64,000 bases of DNA from positions 1 through 64,000 of the forward strand of contig JAQXDZ010000029.1 of NCBI GenBank assembly GCA_029251085.1. The letters run 5' to 3'. Source of the stretch: Mariniblastus sp. GTDB lineage: Bacteria; Planctomycetota; Planctomycetia; Pirellulales; Pirellulaceae. This document shows, in pieces, positions 10,211 through 19,411 of the stretch. How positions within the stretch are numbered: the stretch's first letter is position 1; each line of letters begins with the position of its first letter. The notes beneath the pieces were generated by a model. It was not told where the DNA came from. It saw nothing but the letters and a program-made list of their open reading frames with translations, and made no database searches. Position numbers and translations under genes: made by a program.

Positions 10211-11353
10211 GTGATCAAACTCCACTCACAACCGTCGAGTCAAATCTCGGAATCCAATTGGATTCCGATTGCACTGCTGCTGATCGTTGCACTGTTAGGG
10301 TGCGAACAGAAGGGTACTGAGGTCGCCACTTCTCCCGGCGACACGACTCAAGATGCCGCGTCAGAGCTTTCGAAAAGTCGTCTGAGTAAGTATCCCTCCA
10401 AGCTTTCAGACTACGGAATCTTTCAAATGCCAATGGAAGAACTGAGGCCTGTCAGTGAAGTTTTCGAATACGATTTGAACACACCGCTATTCAGCGACTA
10501 CTCTCAAAAACAACGACTGATCAAGTTACCCCCGGGAACGCAGATCAACTACAAGCCAAGCGGCCCCCTCGACTTTCCCGTTGGAACCGTAATTGCCAAG
10601 ACGTTTTATTACGCCCGCGACCTGACTGATTCTTCGTCGTCTCGACAACTCGTCGAAACTAGAATTATGGAGCATCGACCAGAGGGGTGGGTAGGCATTC
10701 CGTACCTTTGGAATTCAGAGCAAACAGATGCGGAACTTGCCATTATCGGGGCAACCGTCGATGTCTCCTGGATTCACAGCGATGGACAGGCCCGTTCCAA
10801 TTCACATTTGGTTCCAAATCTAAATGACTGCAAACGCTGCCACACGGATACGGAGATGCATCCCCTTGGCCCAAAAGCGGCTAATTTAAACCGCGACCTT
10901 GCAGTTCGAGGCAGTCAGAAAAACCAACTGGAGCACTGGAAACACATCGGACTCATTGATGGACTTCCCGAACTACCTGAAATCCCCAAGCTTGCCGTCT
11001 GGAATGACGAGTCGACTGGTTCGGTCGATCATCGCGCCCGATCCTATCTCGAAGTCAATTGTGCTCATTGCCACAACCCAGTTGGGCCGGCCAGAAACTC
11101 GGGACTCCACCTAAACATAGAAGAGACAAATCCCTACCACTTGGGAACCTTTAAAATTCCGGTCGCTGCCGGAAAGGGGACCGGAGGCAGGTTATACGGA
11201 ATCGTACCAGGCAAACCGGACGAATCCATTCTTGAGTATCGAATGCGGACGACGAACTCAGGAGAGATCATGCCCGAGTTCGGAAAATCGCTGGTCCACG
11301 ATGAAGGACTCGCTCTCATTCGCACTTGGATCAAAGAGATGCAAGCAGACTGA
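10211..11353 (+). CDS. Diheme c-type cytochrome lipoprotein (SO_2930 / TIGR03806 type)
   Basis: 380 residues from a GTG; the Shine-Dalgarno is weak. The N-terminus is a lipoprotein signal ending LLIVALLGC (Cys ~31). Two heme c sites are visible, CKRCH (~207) and CAHCH (~284), with a later methionine-rich tail (EIMPEFGKS) that could supply an axial ligand. The first half (YGIFQMPMEELRPVSEVFEYDLNTPLFSDY) is typical of the family. It follows the beta-helix lipoprotein by 55 bp, reproducing the conserved two-gene pair. It probably transfers electrons at the outside of the cytoplasmic membrane; donor and acceptor are unknown. The function of the pair is not established. Confidence 0.87.
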   Translation: MIKLHSQPSSQISESNWIPIALLLIVALLGCEQKGTEVATSPGDTTQDAASELSKSRLSKYPSKLSDYGIFQMPMEELRPVSEVFEYDLNTPLFSDYSQKQRLIKLPPGTQINYKPSGPLDFPVGTVIAKTFYYARDLTDSSSSRQLVETRIMEHRPEGWVGIPYLWNSEQTDAELAIIGATVDVSWIHSDGQARSNSHLVPNLNDCKRCHTDTEMHPLGPKAANLNRDLAVRGSQKNQLEHWKHIGLIDGLPELPEIPKLAVWNDESTGSVDHRARSYLEVNCAHCHNPVGPARNSGLHLNIEETNPYHLGTFKIPVAAGKGTGGRLYGIVPGKPDESILEYRMRTTNSGEIMPEFGKSLVHDEGLALIRTWIKEMQAD

Positions 11354-11388
11354 TCGCTTGCTCATGAGCAACTAGCCGGCAATTCGTT

Positions 11389-12390
11389 TCAGCCTACCTG
11401 ACGCAATGTTTCCGAAGGCAACTCGCCAAATTGAGTCTTGTACGATTGCGAAAAATCACCAAAGTGAAAGAACCCAAACTGGCACGCTACCGACGTCACC
11501 GTCGTTTCCTCTGATCGACATTGCTTGAGCTTGTGCCGGACCTGATGTAAACGGTGACGTTTCAGGTAGTTCATCGGCGAGATACCAAGACATTTTTTAA
11601 AAGCATACTGCAACGTTCGCTCACTGACCTCGGTTGCTTCACAAAGGTCAACCATCCTCAAGTGCTCTTCCGGTCGCGCTTTGGAATAATCCTCAGCGAC
11701 GCGAACGAGCGCTCTTGATTTCGCCAACCCCTTTGGTTTTTCCGAAATTTCAATTTCAGGATGCTCTTCCATAATGGAACGGCGGAGCGAGTAGGCGACC
11801 AGCATCAGCGCGCGATCACGCAATGCTTCTTGAATTTTCAACCTCTGCTCAGCCTCTAATCCGTGCGAATTAAATTGATGAATAAAATCTGTCCAACTCG
11901 CTACCCAATAACTCGACTCTAAATCGATCACAGCGCTGCGAAGCGTCGAACTCTGTACAAGGGATTCACCGAACAGGGTTTGGTAGTACGGCTCAAGTTG
12001 CTCGGGAGGAACAAAGATCGAACTGGAGGAAAATGCACCGTCGCTAATGCAGCTATCAAAATCAAAAGTTGGAGGCATGACAAACACGCGACGGGCGTCA
12101 ATTCGCTCGCCAGCAAAATGCCCTCCGTGCGCTGTATCGAACAACGTAGCAACGTACCGCAGGGCCGGCAGCCGCGATCGAACCACAATCGACTGATTAA
12201 CAAATAAACTCAGTAATTTGATTCCATCCAATTCAATGACAGTTTGCGTGCTCCGAAACTCCGCTCCCGTTAGCTGCACCAACTCTAACGATGTCCCAAA
12301 CAACGAACCGTCCCAATCGGAAGGGTCCGTAATAATTTGTGTCATCGTTTGAATTTTCATGCTATCACCATACAGTACGGCTTTGATCAT
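11389..12390 (-). CDS. AraC family transcriptional regulator
   Basis: 333 residues. The start at 12390 has a good ribosome binding site (gaaagggg 1-2 nt before ATG); the in-frame ATG at 12360 is an alternative. The C-terminal ~100 residues form the double helix-turn-helix of the AraC/XylS family (HLRMVDLCEATEVSERTLQ, CLGISPMNYLKRHRLHQVR, CQFGFFHFGDFSQSYK). The N-terminal ~200 residues are probably a ligand-sensing or dimerisation domain; I do not recognise a specific subfamily. It converges on the diheme cytochrome gene, leaving 35 bp between the stops. By position it could control the aldehyde dehydrogenase/beta-helix/cytochrome genes, but this is inference only. Confidence 0.88.
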   Translation of the reverse strand: MIKAVLYGDSMKIQTMTQIITDPSDWDGSLFGTSLELVQLTGAEFRSTQTVIELDGIKLLSLFVNQSIVVRSRLPALRYVATLFDTAHGGHFAGERIDARRVFVMPPTFDFDSCISDGAFSSSSIFVPPEQLEPYYQTLFGESLVQSSTLRSAVIDLESSYWVASWTDFIHQFNSHGLEAEQRLKIQEALRDRALMLVAYSLRRSIMEEHPEIEISEKPKGLAKSRALVRVAEDYSKARPEEHLRMVDLCEATEVSERTLQYAFKKCLGISPMNYLKRHRLHQVRHKLKQCRSEETTVTSVACQFGFFHFGDFSQSYKTQFGELPSETLRQVG

Positions 12391-12681
12391 GCCCCTTTCA
12401 CAGGATAACGGATTCGAAATGGTTTTTCCTTATTTCCAGCAAAAAAACACTACAAATTTCAAATTCCAGACCGAACGCAGCAATCAAGCAAAGTCCAGCA
12501 GATTTGCCTCAATTCCCTCAGCCATCTCCAAACCTCCGCGACGTCGACAAACATTCGATAACGCCCAATATCCAACAGGCACAGACCTGAAGTCTGCCAA
12601 TGTCGCTTGAGAAAAACCTAGACTCGCCCTACATTGTCATTCACTATTTTAATTTGCGAAGCCAAACAAACTGCTGAATAA

Positions 12682-13980
12682 ATGAATAAAACAGGCGTAG
12701 CGATTGTCGGATTGGGGACAGTCGGGCAGGGCGTAGCTCAATTACTACTCGACCACGGGGATCGAACCGCACGTCACGCAGGACGCACGTTGTGGCTCAG
12801 TCATGTGGTTGTGCAAGACATTCACAAACCGCGAGATGTTGATCTTCCTGCGGGCATTCTTACAGATGATCTCGACAAGGTGATCAACGACGATTCAGTC
12901 AAGGTTGTCGCACAGCTCGTTGGTGGCATTGAACCGGCTCGGTCCATCATCTTGAAGCTACTCGAAAGTGGAAAAGACGTCGTCACTGCTAACAAAGCAT
13001 TATTGGCAGAACACGGGCCGGAAATTTTTGATCGCGCACGCCAATTAGGACGCTCAGTTGCCTTTGAAGCTTCCGCTGCGGGCGGAATTCCTATTATCAC
13101 CAATGTAAGCCAATGCTTATCCGCCAACCAAATTGAATCACTCCATGCGATTCTCAATGGAACGAGCAATTTTATTCTTTCCAAGATGGACAGCGAAGGT
13201 GGAGACTATCAAACAGCTCTGGCCCTGGCCCAACAACAGGGATTGGCCGAAGCAGATCCTGCCATGGATGTCGATGGCACAGATGCTGCCCAAAAACTTG
13301 CGATTCTGGCTCACCTTTGCTTTGGAGCCCGCGTTCACTGGTCCGATATTCCTCGACGAGGAATCGACTCAATCGATGATCGCGATTTGACATTTTCAAA
13401 ACATCTTGGTTATCGAATCAAGCTAATCGCTTTCGCCAAACTAGCCGGAACCGGTATCCAATTAATGGTGTCGCCAATGTTGGTGAAAACTGGAAAACCA
13501 CTCGCCGAAGTTCAAGCGAATTTCAACGCGGTTAGCGTCGTTGGAGATGCAGTCGGTCCGGTATTTTTTCATGGCCAAGGTGCTGGACAAATGCCAACCG
13601 CATCCGCGGTCGTAGCTGACATGATTGATACCGCTGTAGGACGCACGGCGATTACATTTAAAACCCTCGAATTATGGGCAGACGGCCATAAACGAGTCGA
13701 TTTCGCCGAACCTGGCGATCTCGAAGGCCGGTATTACATGAGATTCGATGTCGTTGATCAACCGGGAGTCATGGGCCAAATCACAGGCCGGTTAGGGCAA
13801 CATGGAATCTCAATTGCGTCAGTTTATCAGCACGAAACCCAAAACGAGCGTGAACGAACCGTCCCGATCGTAATTATGACGCATGCCGCCAAGGAATCAT
13901 CAGCCCGTGCAGCAATGAAGCAAATTGCCGACATGCCTACCGTTGCCGAATCTCCGGAACGTTTTAGAATTCTGAGCTGA
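12682..13980 (+). CDS. hom: Homoserine dehydrogenase
   Basis: 432 residues, cytoplasmic. Catalyses NAD(P)H-dependent reduction of aspartate semialdehyde to homoserine, the branch to threonine and methionine. The Rossmann motif GLGTVGQGVA is at residues 10-19, followed by the catalytic-domain segments TANKALLAEHG, FEASAAGGIPII, LNGTSNFILSKM and GLAEADPAMDVDGTDAAQKL. The C-terminus is an ACT domain (YYMRFDVVDQPGVMGQITG), consistent with allosteric feedback by an amino acid. It is the first gene of a co-directional cluster with the apgM-like gene (95 bp downstream) and leuB. The 291-bp upstream region holds no gene. Confidence 0.97.
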   Translation: MNKTGVAIVGLGTVGQGVAQLLLDHGDRTARHAGRTLWLSHVVVQDIHKPRDVDLPAGILTDDLDKVINDDSVKVVAQLVGGIEPARSIILKLLESGKDVVTANKALLAEHGPEIFDRARQLGRSVAFEASAAGGIPIITNVSQCLSANQIESLHAILNGTSNFILSKMDSEGGDYQTALALAQQQGLAEADPAMDVDGTDAAQKLAILAHLCFGARVHWSDIPRRGIDSIDDRDLTFSKHLGYRIKLIAFAKLAGTGIQLMVSPMLVKTGKPLAEVQANFNAVSVVGDAVGPVFFHGQGAGQMPTASAVVADMIDTAVGRTAITFKTLELWADGHKRVDFAEPGDLEGRYYMRFDVVDQPGVMGQITGRLGQHGISIASVYQHETQNERERTVPIVIMTHAAKESSARAAMKQIADMPTVAESPERFRILS

Positions 13981-14075
13981 GACTCTCTTGTGAAGCTCAC
14001 GTCGATTTAATAAGTGGCGGCCATGATGCTGATTCACCATGGCTTTACTCTCACACAAAGATCACAAAACCAATT

Positions 14076-15281
14076 ATGAAATACGTCATCATTATTCCTG
14101 ATGGATGCGCAGACGAATCTCAAACAGAGCTCGATGGAAAAACCCCACTCGAAGCAGCAGCGACTCCTGCGATGGACAAGATTGCCGCCAGCGGAATTGT
14201 TGGCTCTGCCAATCACACCCCCGCCCACCTGCCCGCTGGCAGCAGTGTCGCTAACATGAGCCTCCTCGGCTACGACCCCATCAAGAATTATACTGGCCGA
14301 GCACCACTGGAAGCGGCGGCCCAGGGTATCGAACTGGGTGAACATGATTGGTGCATTCGCTGCAACCTCGTCACGGTTACCGACCAAACAATGACGAGCT
14401 TTACAGCCGGCCATATTTCATCCCAAGATGCGAAAGAACTTTTAAAAACGGCTCAGGAGAATTGCACCAATTCCCAACTGGAATTCATTCCCGGTGTTAG
14501 CTACCGAAACTTGCTAATGTTTCGGGGCACACCCGATTCTCCGGCTCCCTTTTCCAACGAGACCAGAGCAACACCTCCGCATGATCTATCCGATAAATCA
14601 GTAGCGGAAGATTTTCCGCGAGGGCCGGGCAGCAACCTGCTTTGTGATTTAATGAATCAAAGTACAGACTGGTTTTCTGAACACACCGTAAATAACACCC
14701 GCCAAAGTAACGATCAACTCACCGCCACCAATATTTGGCTATGGGGATTAGGTCAACGGCCAAACTTGACTTCGTTCAGCCAGCTTCATGGGCTCAACGG
14801 CGCAATGATAACCGCAGTTGATTTACTTCGCGGCCTCGCCGCCTTGATCGGCTGGGATCGCATCGAAGTTCCTGGTGCGACGGGATACACTGATACCGAC
14901 TACGCAGCCAAAGGGAAATTTGCAATCGACGCACTAGAAAAATATGATCTGGTTTGCGTCCACGTGGAAGCTCCCGACGAATCTTCTCACGAGGGTGACC
15001 TCAAGAAAAAAATCACGTCGCTCGAAGAAATCGATAACAAAATAGTTGGGCCCGTCCTCGAACATCTTCAAGCGAGTGGCGAGGAATTCAGAATCCTCGT
15101 AACACCTGACCACCCAACTTACCTCAGCACAAAAACGCACACCCACGGCAACGTTCCTTTCACAATTTGTGGAACCGGAATTTCAGCCGATCAATTTGAA
15201 AACTACAACGAAACCAACGCGGAAGCCAGCCAAATAGAAATGCTCAATGGCTGGGAATTGATGCCATTTTTCTTAAAATAG
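14076..15281 (+). CDS. ApgM-like alkaline phosphatase superfamily protein; proposed homoserine kinase (TIGR02535 type)
   Basis: 401 residues, cytoplasmic. Belongs to the cofactor-independent phosphoglycerate mutase (archaeal type) family. Visible metal/active-site elements: IIPDGCADE (D9), the serine segment [16 protein letters not shown] (S56/S57), [13 protein letters not shown] and [11 protein letters not shown] with a later THTHG. A branch of this family has been proposed to be a non-orthologous homoserine kinase in organisms lacking the GHMP-type ThrB, on the evidence that it sits next to homoserine dehydrogenase; here it lies 95 bp after hom. The alternative is a true 2,3-bisphosphoglycerate-independent phosphoglycerate mutase. 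I favour homoserine phosphorylation on context, not on a diagnostic residue. Confidence 0.87.
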   Translation: MKYVIIIPDGCADESQTELDGKTPLEAAATPAMDKIAASGIVGSANHTPAHLPAGSSVANMSLLGYDPIKNYTGRAPLEAAAQGIELGEHDWCIRCNLVTVTDQTMTSFTAGHISSQDAKELLKTAQENCTNSQLEFIPGVSYRNLLMFRGTPDSPAPFSNETRATPPHDLSDKSVAEDFPRGPGSNLLCDLMNQSTDWFSEHTVNNTRQSNDQLTATNIWLWGLGQRPNLTSFSQLHGLNGAMITAVDLLRGLAALIGWDRIEVPGATGYTDTDYAAKGKFAIDALEKYDLVCVHVEAPDESSHEGDLKKKITSLEEIDNKIVGPVLEHLQASGEEFRILVTPDHPTYLSTKTHTHGNVPFTICGTGISADQFENYNETNAEASQIEMLNGWELMPFFLK

Positions 15282-15336
15282 TGCGTTAGACGCATTGTCT
15301 CACTTACGGCAATTCCATTTTCAGGATCAGGTTAAG

Positions 15337-16419
15337 ATGAAGAAATCAGGTACCGTCGCAGTTCTTCCCGGGGACGGAATTGGTCACGAAGTCACTCAAC
15401 AGGCCATTCGCGTTCTTGAAAAACTAAATTCAGATTTCTCAACCGGTTTAGAATGTACCACCGCTCCCGTCGGCGGGACTGCTTATGACTTACACGGGCA
15501 TCCATTGCCACCGGAGACACTGGCACTGGCACGTCGATCCGACGCGGTACTACTAGGCGCCGTTGGTGGTCCCCAATGGGAAAAGATTGCCCGAGAGCAC
15601 CGCCCCGAGCGGGCACTGCTGTCCCTGAGAAGTGAACTCGAATTATTTTCCAACCTTCGACCAGCTCTACTATTTCCAGAGTTGGCATCCGCATCGACCC
15701 TCAAACCCGAAGTGGTTTCAGGCCTCGACATAATGATCGTTCGTGAACTAACCGGGGGAATCTACTTCGGCGAACCGCGGGCAATGACAACCGATGAGAA
15801 TGGTATCCGCATTGGATATAACACCATGGTTTACCGTGAGCCGGAAATTCGCCGGATCGCTCACTCTGCCTTTCAAGTTGCTCAGCAACGCGACAAACGT
15901 GTTTGCAGTGTCGATAAAGCTAACGTGATGGAGGTCTCTGAACTGTGGAGAGAGGTCGTTACTGACGTCAGCAGTGGCTATCCAGAAGTTGAACTTTCTC
16001 ACATGTACATTGACAATGCCTGCATGCAACTAGTTCGTGCTCCAAAACAGTTCGATGTAATTGTGACCACGAACCTCTTTGGAGACATCCTTTCCGATGC
16101 TGCCTCAATGCTGACCGGTTCGATTGGAATGCTGCCCTCGGCTTCTTTGGACTCAAGCAACAAAGGCATGTACGAACCGGTTCATGGCTCCGCTCCTGAC
16201 ATCGCTGGGCAAAACATCGCCAATCCTCTGGCAACGATTCTATCTGTAGCCATGATGCTGAGAACGACGTTTGAAAACAGCGTCGATGCGCAACGAATCG
16301 AAAATGCAGTCAAAAACGTATTATCAAGTGGGTTAAGAACTGCAGACATCGCTCTCGAGGGAGAGAACGTCATCGGCACTTCAGAGATGGGCGACGCGGT
16401 GGTTGCCGGCATTAAATAA
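15337..16419 (+). CDS. leuB: 3-isopropylmalate dehydrogenase
   Basis: 360 residues from the ATG at 15337, which has aggatcagg just upstream; an in-frame TTG at 15295 would add 14 non-family residues and is rejected. Catalyses NAD-dependent oxidative decarboxylation of 3-isopropylmalate in leucine biosynthesis. Family blocks are complete: [21 protein letters not shown], the substrate-binding [52 protein letters not shown] and [27 protein letters not shown] marks LeuB rather than isocitrate or tartrate dehydrogenase. It is third in a row with hom and the apgM-like gene (55 bp gap), suggesting joint transcription of aspartate-family and leucine steps. Confidence 0.97.
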   Translation: MKKSGTVAVLPGDGIGHEVTQQAIRVLEKLNSDFSTGLECTTAPVGGTAYDLHGHPLPPETLALARRSDAVLLGAVGGPQWEKIAREHRPERALLSLRSELELFSNLRPALLFPELASASTLKPEVVSGLDIMIVRELTGGIYFGEPRAMTTDENGIRIGYNTMVYREPEIRRIAHSAFQVAQQRDKRVCSVDKANVMEVSELWREVVTDVSSGYPEVELSHMYIDNACMQLVRAPKQFDVIVTTNLFGDILSDAASMLTGSIGMLPSASLDSSNKGMYEPVHGSAPDIAGQNIANPLATILSVAMMLRTTFENSVDAQRIENAVKNVLSSGLRTADIALEGENVIGTSEMGDAVVAGIK

Positions 16420-16452
16420 ACGTGGCCCGAGAGACAAACACAATCCACGTTT
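16418..16452. terminator. Possible bidirectional terminator between convergent genes
   Basis: An 8-bp inverted repeat (aaacgtgg / ccacgttt) with a 19-nt loop spans the leuB stop and the space before the converging DUF1592 stop at 16455. Flanking aaataa/ttattt could extend it with a bulge. The loop is long and there is no clean T-run, so confidence is low. Confidence 0.35.
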
Positions 16453-16454
16453 GA

Positions 16455-19406
16455 TTATTTGTTTAAAAAAATCTCACTCTGCACAACGTTTTTGATCAAA
16501 TCACGAACGCCACCCTGCGATTTCCCTAGTTCGGTTACAATTCGATCGATCTCGCCCCGGTCCACAGGCTCCATGGATCTACCACTGGAATAACTCAACA
16601 ATTTCTCGGTAAGGCAGCGGGTTACATCTTCCTCCCGCGTGAGAAGCATTTGCTTAAACTCAACAATATCTTTTACCAATGTCCCGTTCGCCATCGTCGC
16701 CGAAGCATCAATTAGGTCTTTGGATCTTGGATATTTATCTCGCCAGCGTCCAACTTGGTCAAAGTTCTCAAACGCAAATCCCATTGGATCAATTTTCCGA
16801 TGGCAACCATTGCACGCTTCATGCTTGCGATGCAACAACAATTGCTCACGAATGGTCACCGCTCCCCGCGTGTCCGTGGGGAGCGGTTCTACATCGGGCG
16901 GTGGAGGGGAGGGGGGCGAACCAAGAACGTTTTCCAGCACCCAAACCCCGCGCACAACTGGGGAGGTATCAACCCCATTGGCGGTCGCAGTCATTACTCC
17001 CGGTAGGACAAAAATCCCACCCAACCGTGGATCACTCACCTCTATTTTCCGCAATTCACTCCCCCGAATATCCTCACGACGGTAAATCCATTTACCCAGA
17101 ACCTCATTCATGTAGGTATATCTTGAGTCAATCAATTGACTGACCGGTGCGTTATTTATTACTGCGTCCGAAAAATATCGAGAGATCTGTTCGATCATCA
17201 ACTGCTCGACATTCAAGTTTCGATAGAATTGCTCCGATGGCGGCATCTTCCCAAGCTTATCCAACCGCAACCACATGGCTGAAAAGTTCTGCACGAATGA
17301 TTTTGCCTTTTCATCATCTAGCATGCGGTCAACTTGTTGCGTTAATACCCGAGGGTCACTGAGCAACCCCTTACTTGCCAACTCAAAAAGTACTTCATCC
17401 GGCATAGAAGACCATAAAAAGTAGCTTAATCGAGATGCAATTTCATACGAATCGAGAGCCCCTGAGCCCTCGCTGCGATAAAGAAATTGAGGTGAACACA
17501 AAATCGCGAGGTAGCCATCCTGCAAAGCCCCAACCACTCCGTTCGATTGCGAGTTCGAATTCCCACCGCTTTTCGAACTTTGACTATCAAACGACAAGGG
17601 AGTCGGCGACACGCCTGGACCTGACCAACTCGCTCGAAAACGATTCGGAGAACCAAAGGCAAAATACTCAACGCGGAGATCATGCGTGCCTGGCTTCAAC
17701 TGCACCCGTCCTGTTTTCGGTGTGGCTCCATGTAAACCATCATGCTCAACCACCATTTTATTATCAACAAGGATCCGAGCACCATCGTCCGATGCCATCT
17801 CAAAAGAGTACTCGCCAGATTCAGGAACCTTTACTTTCCCTTCAACTACGAGCCCAAAGTAATCTTTCGTTTGAGACACATTGAGATCGATCAATCCGCT
17901 CGCAAACACTCCCTCAGCAACCGGTTTAAGGGCATCAAAATCCGGCAACTTGCTCCACCGACCCTGATATAGTCGGTATTTTAAATCCTCAACCGCTCCA
18001 CCCTGATTCTCCTCAATCGCTTTCAAAACTAATGCTACATAAGGCTCCATTTCCCCTTTTGATACTGGACGCCGAAAAGCCCGCTCAGCAAATCGAAAAA
18101 GTAGTTTCCGAACTTCATCTGCATCGCCAGCCCCATCTTCATAAAGCATTCGATGGCTTGAGGGAGGCCACGAATCAATCAATGGCACCAACGTCACGCT
18201 ATGAATCTTTACCCAAGGCCCCAGGTAATTCTCCAGCAGAGCCTCTTCCATTGCCCGAGTTCGTTTGCGACGTGCGCCATCGAATTCAACTTTGTCAGAA
18301 AACTGCGATTGTTTCGGGGGTTCTAAATAATGACTTGGTAAGTACGTTTTAACCAACTGCTCTGTTTGCAATTCCCGAGACGTAGGGCCATTTTGCCACG
18401 TCAACTGAGGAGCCCAGTCTCCATCAATCCAGGACTCACAGGAAAACTTGTGAATGCGACCATCGGCAGGAATGTCCCAACTGGCGATTGGGATCTGGTT
18501 GCGGCCTTTGGCAAGTTCCACGCTCACTCGAAAAGGTGAATCCTGCTGAGTTGGCACCAACTCCCTCCACGGATGGTGCTGATTCTCCGCAGAAATTTCA
18601 ACTGCGATTCGATAACGAGCGGAAACCCCAACTCGACTCAATGCGTCGACCCTCAATGACGCACCTCGAAAAAGTGAATCAAATTGCAAGTTGTTCTCGC
18701 CCGCAATCCGCTCCAGCCCCCCGGCACCTCGCTTGTAAAGCGGAGCACCGAACCGCTTTGGTTTAACGTTTGGTCTTATCCCCAGATGGGTGGCTGCTGC
18801 GATCGACTCGTCCGCCGCTCCATAGATTAGGTTCAGTAAAAAGTCCGACATTACCAGCTTCTCGCCGATATTGGCGGAACCATCTTCGCCTTCATCCGCC
18901 GGAAAAAAACGAACTGGATCGTCAGCCGTATGCTCGACTCGGCCATTTCCGTTGTTATCGTAAAGCCTCGTATTCGCAACTCCAGGTCGGTACATCAGAC
19001 CATCGAGATAAAGTAAATCACGAAACGTGTTCCGCAATTCATGACGATTTAGCCTTCGCAAAACTGCCTTCCCATCCGTGCTCCGCTGAGCAGCATAGGC
19101 GGACTTAAGCTTTTCACTCAACCGCTCGATAAATTGCGTCGTCGCTTCGCGAGCTGGCTGAGGACTATCAACTGGTGGCATTTCACCAAGATTCAATTGA
19201 TCAAGAATTCCCTGCCAGGTAACAAGGTTTTCTACTTTCGAAAAATCGTCCCCAAGATTATCAAACCTCTGGTCGTTTTCCTGACGCTTTGCACCGTGGC
19301 AGGCGAGGCAATTCTGATTCAAGAATCCCTGCAAGTCATCGTTGGAGGCAACGACTGAGGTCCCACCAAAAATCACTATTGCAATTGAAGCTATTAGGTT
19401 TCTCAC
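16455..19406 (-). CDS. DUF1592/DUF1588/DUF1585 heme protein with internal PA14 domain
   Basis: 983 residues from a GTG at 19406 (ggag ~10 nt upstream, just after the stop of the preceding gene); an in-frame TTG at 19421 would overlap it by 10 bp. A signal peptide is followed by a planctomycete cytochrome-type heme site CLACH (~residue 35), DUF1587 (LRRLNRHELRNTFRDLLYLD), DUF1595-like segments, a PA14 carbohydrate-binding-like domain at ~480-605 (GEYSFEMASDDGARILVDN), a Ser/Asn linker, DUF1592 (~635-770), DUF1588 with a second heme site CNGCH (~864) and a DUF1585 tail. Secreted; function unknown, commonly inferred to act in polysaccharide or redox processes. Downstream partner of the DUF1552 gene. 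Confidence 0.92.
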   Translation of the reverse strand: MRNLIASIAIVIFGGTSVVASNDDLQGFLNQNCLACHGAKRQENDQRFDNLGDDFSKVENLVTWQGILDQLNLGEMPPVDSPQPAREATTQFIERLSEKLKSAYAAQRSTDGKAVLRRLNRHELRNTFRDLLYLDGLMYRPGVANTRLYDNNGNGRVEHTADDPVRFFPADEGEDGSANIGEKLVMSDFLLNLIYGAADESIAAATHLGIRPNVKPKRFGAPLYKRGAGGLERIAGENNLQFDSLFRGASLRVDALSRVGVSARYRIAVEISAENQHHPWRELVPTQQDSPFRVSVELAKGRNQIPIASWDIPADGRIHKFSCESWIDGDWAPQLTWQNGPTSRELQTEQLVKTYLPSHYLEPPKQSQFSDKVEFDGARRKRTRAMEEALLENYLGPWVKIHSVTLVPLIDSWPPSSHRMLYEDGAGDADEVRKLLFRFAERAFRRPVSKGEMEPYVALVLKAIEENQGGAVEDLKYRLYQGRWSKLPDFDALKPVAEGVFASGLIDLNVSQTKDYFGLVVEGKVKVPESGEYSFEMASDDGARILVDNKMVVEHDGLHGATPKTGRVQLKPGTHDLRVEYFAFGSPNRFRASWSGPGVSPTPLSFDSQSSKSGGNSNSQSNGVVGALQDGYLAILCSPQFLYRSEGSGALDSYEIASRLSYFLWSSMPDEVLFELASKGLLSDPRVLTQQVDRMLDDEKAKSFVQNFSAMWLRLDKLGKMPPSEQFYRNLNVEQLMIEQISRYFSDAVINNAPVSQLIDSRYTYMNEVLGKWIYRREDIRGSELRKIEVSDPRLGGIFVLPGVMTATANGVDTSPVVRGVWVLENVLGSPPSPPPPDVEPLPTDTRGAVTIREQLLLHRKHEACNGCHRKIDPMGFAFENFDQVGRWRDKYPRSKDLIDASATMANGTLVKDIVEFKQMLLTREEDVTRCLTEKLLSYSSGRSMEPVDRGEIDRIVTELGKSQGGVRDLIKNVVQSEIFLNK

Positions 19407-19411
19407 GATCT

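Noticed and set aside
15295-15336. Upstream TTG start for leuB
   Set aside because: It adds 14 residues absent from LeuB proteins, whereas the ATG at 15337 has a Shine-Dalgarno and begins directly before the [10 protein letters not shown] block.
16639-17143. Plus-strand frames of ~150 residues inside the DUF1592 gene
   Set aside because: They are antisense shadows of a well-supported heme protein with CNGCH and DUF1588/1585 blocks.
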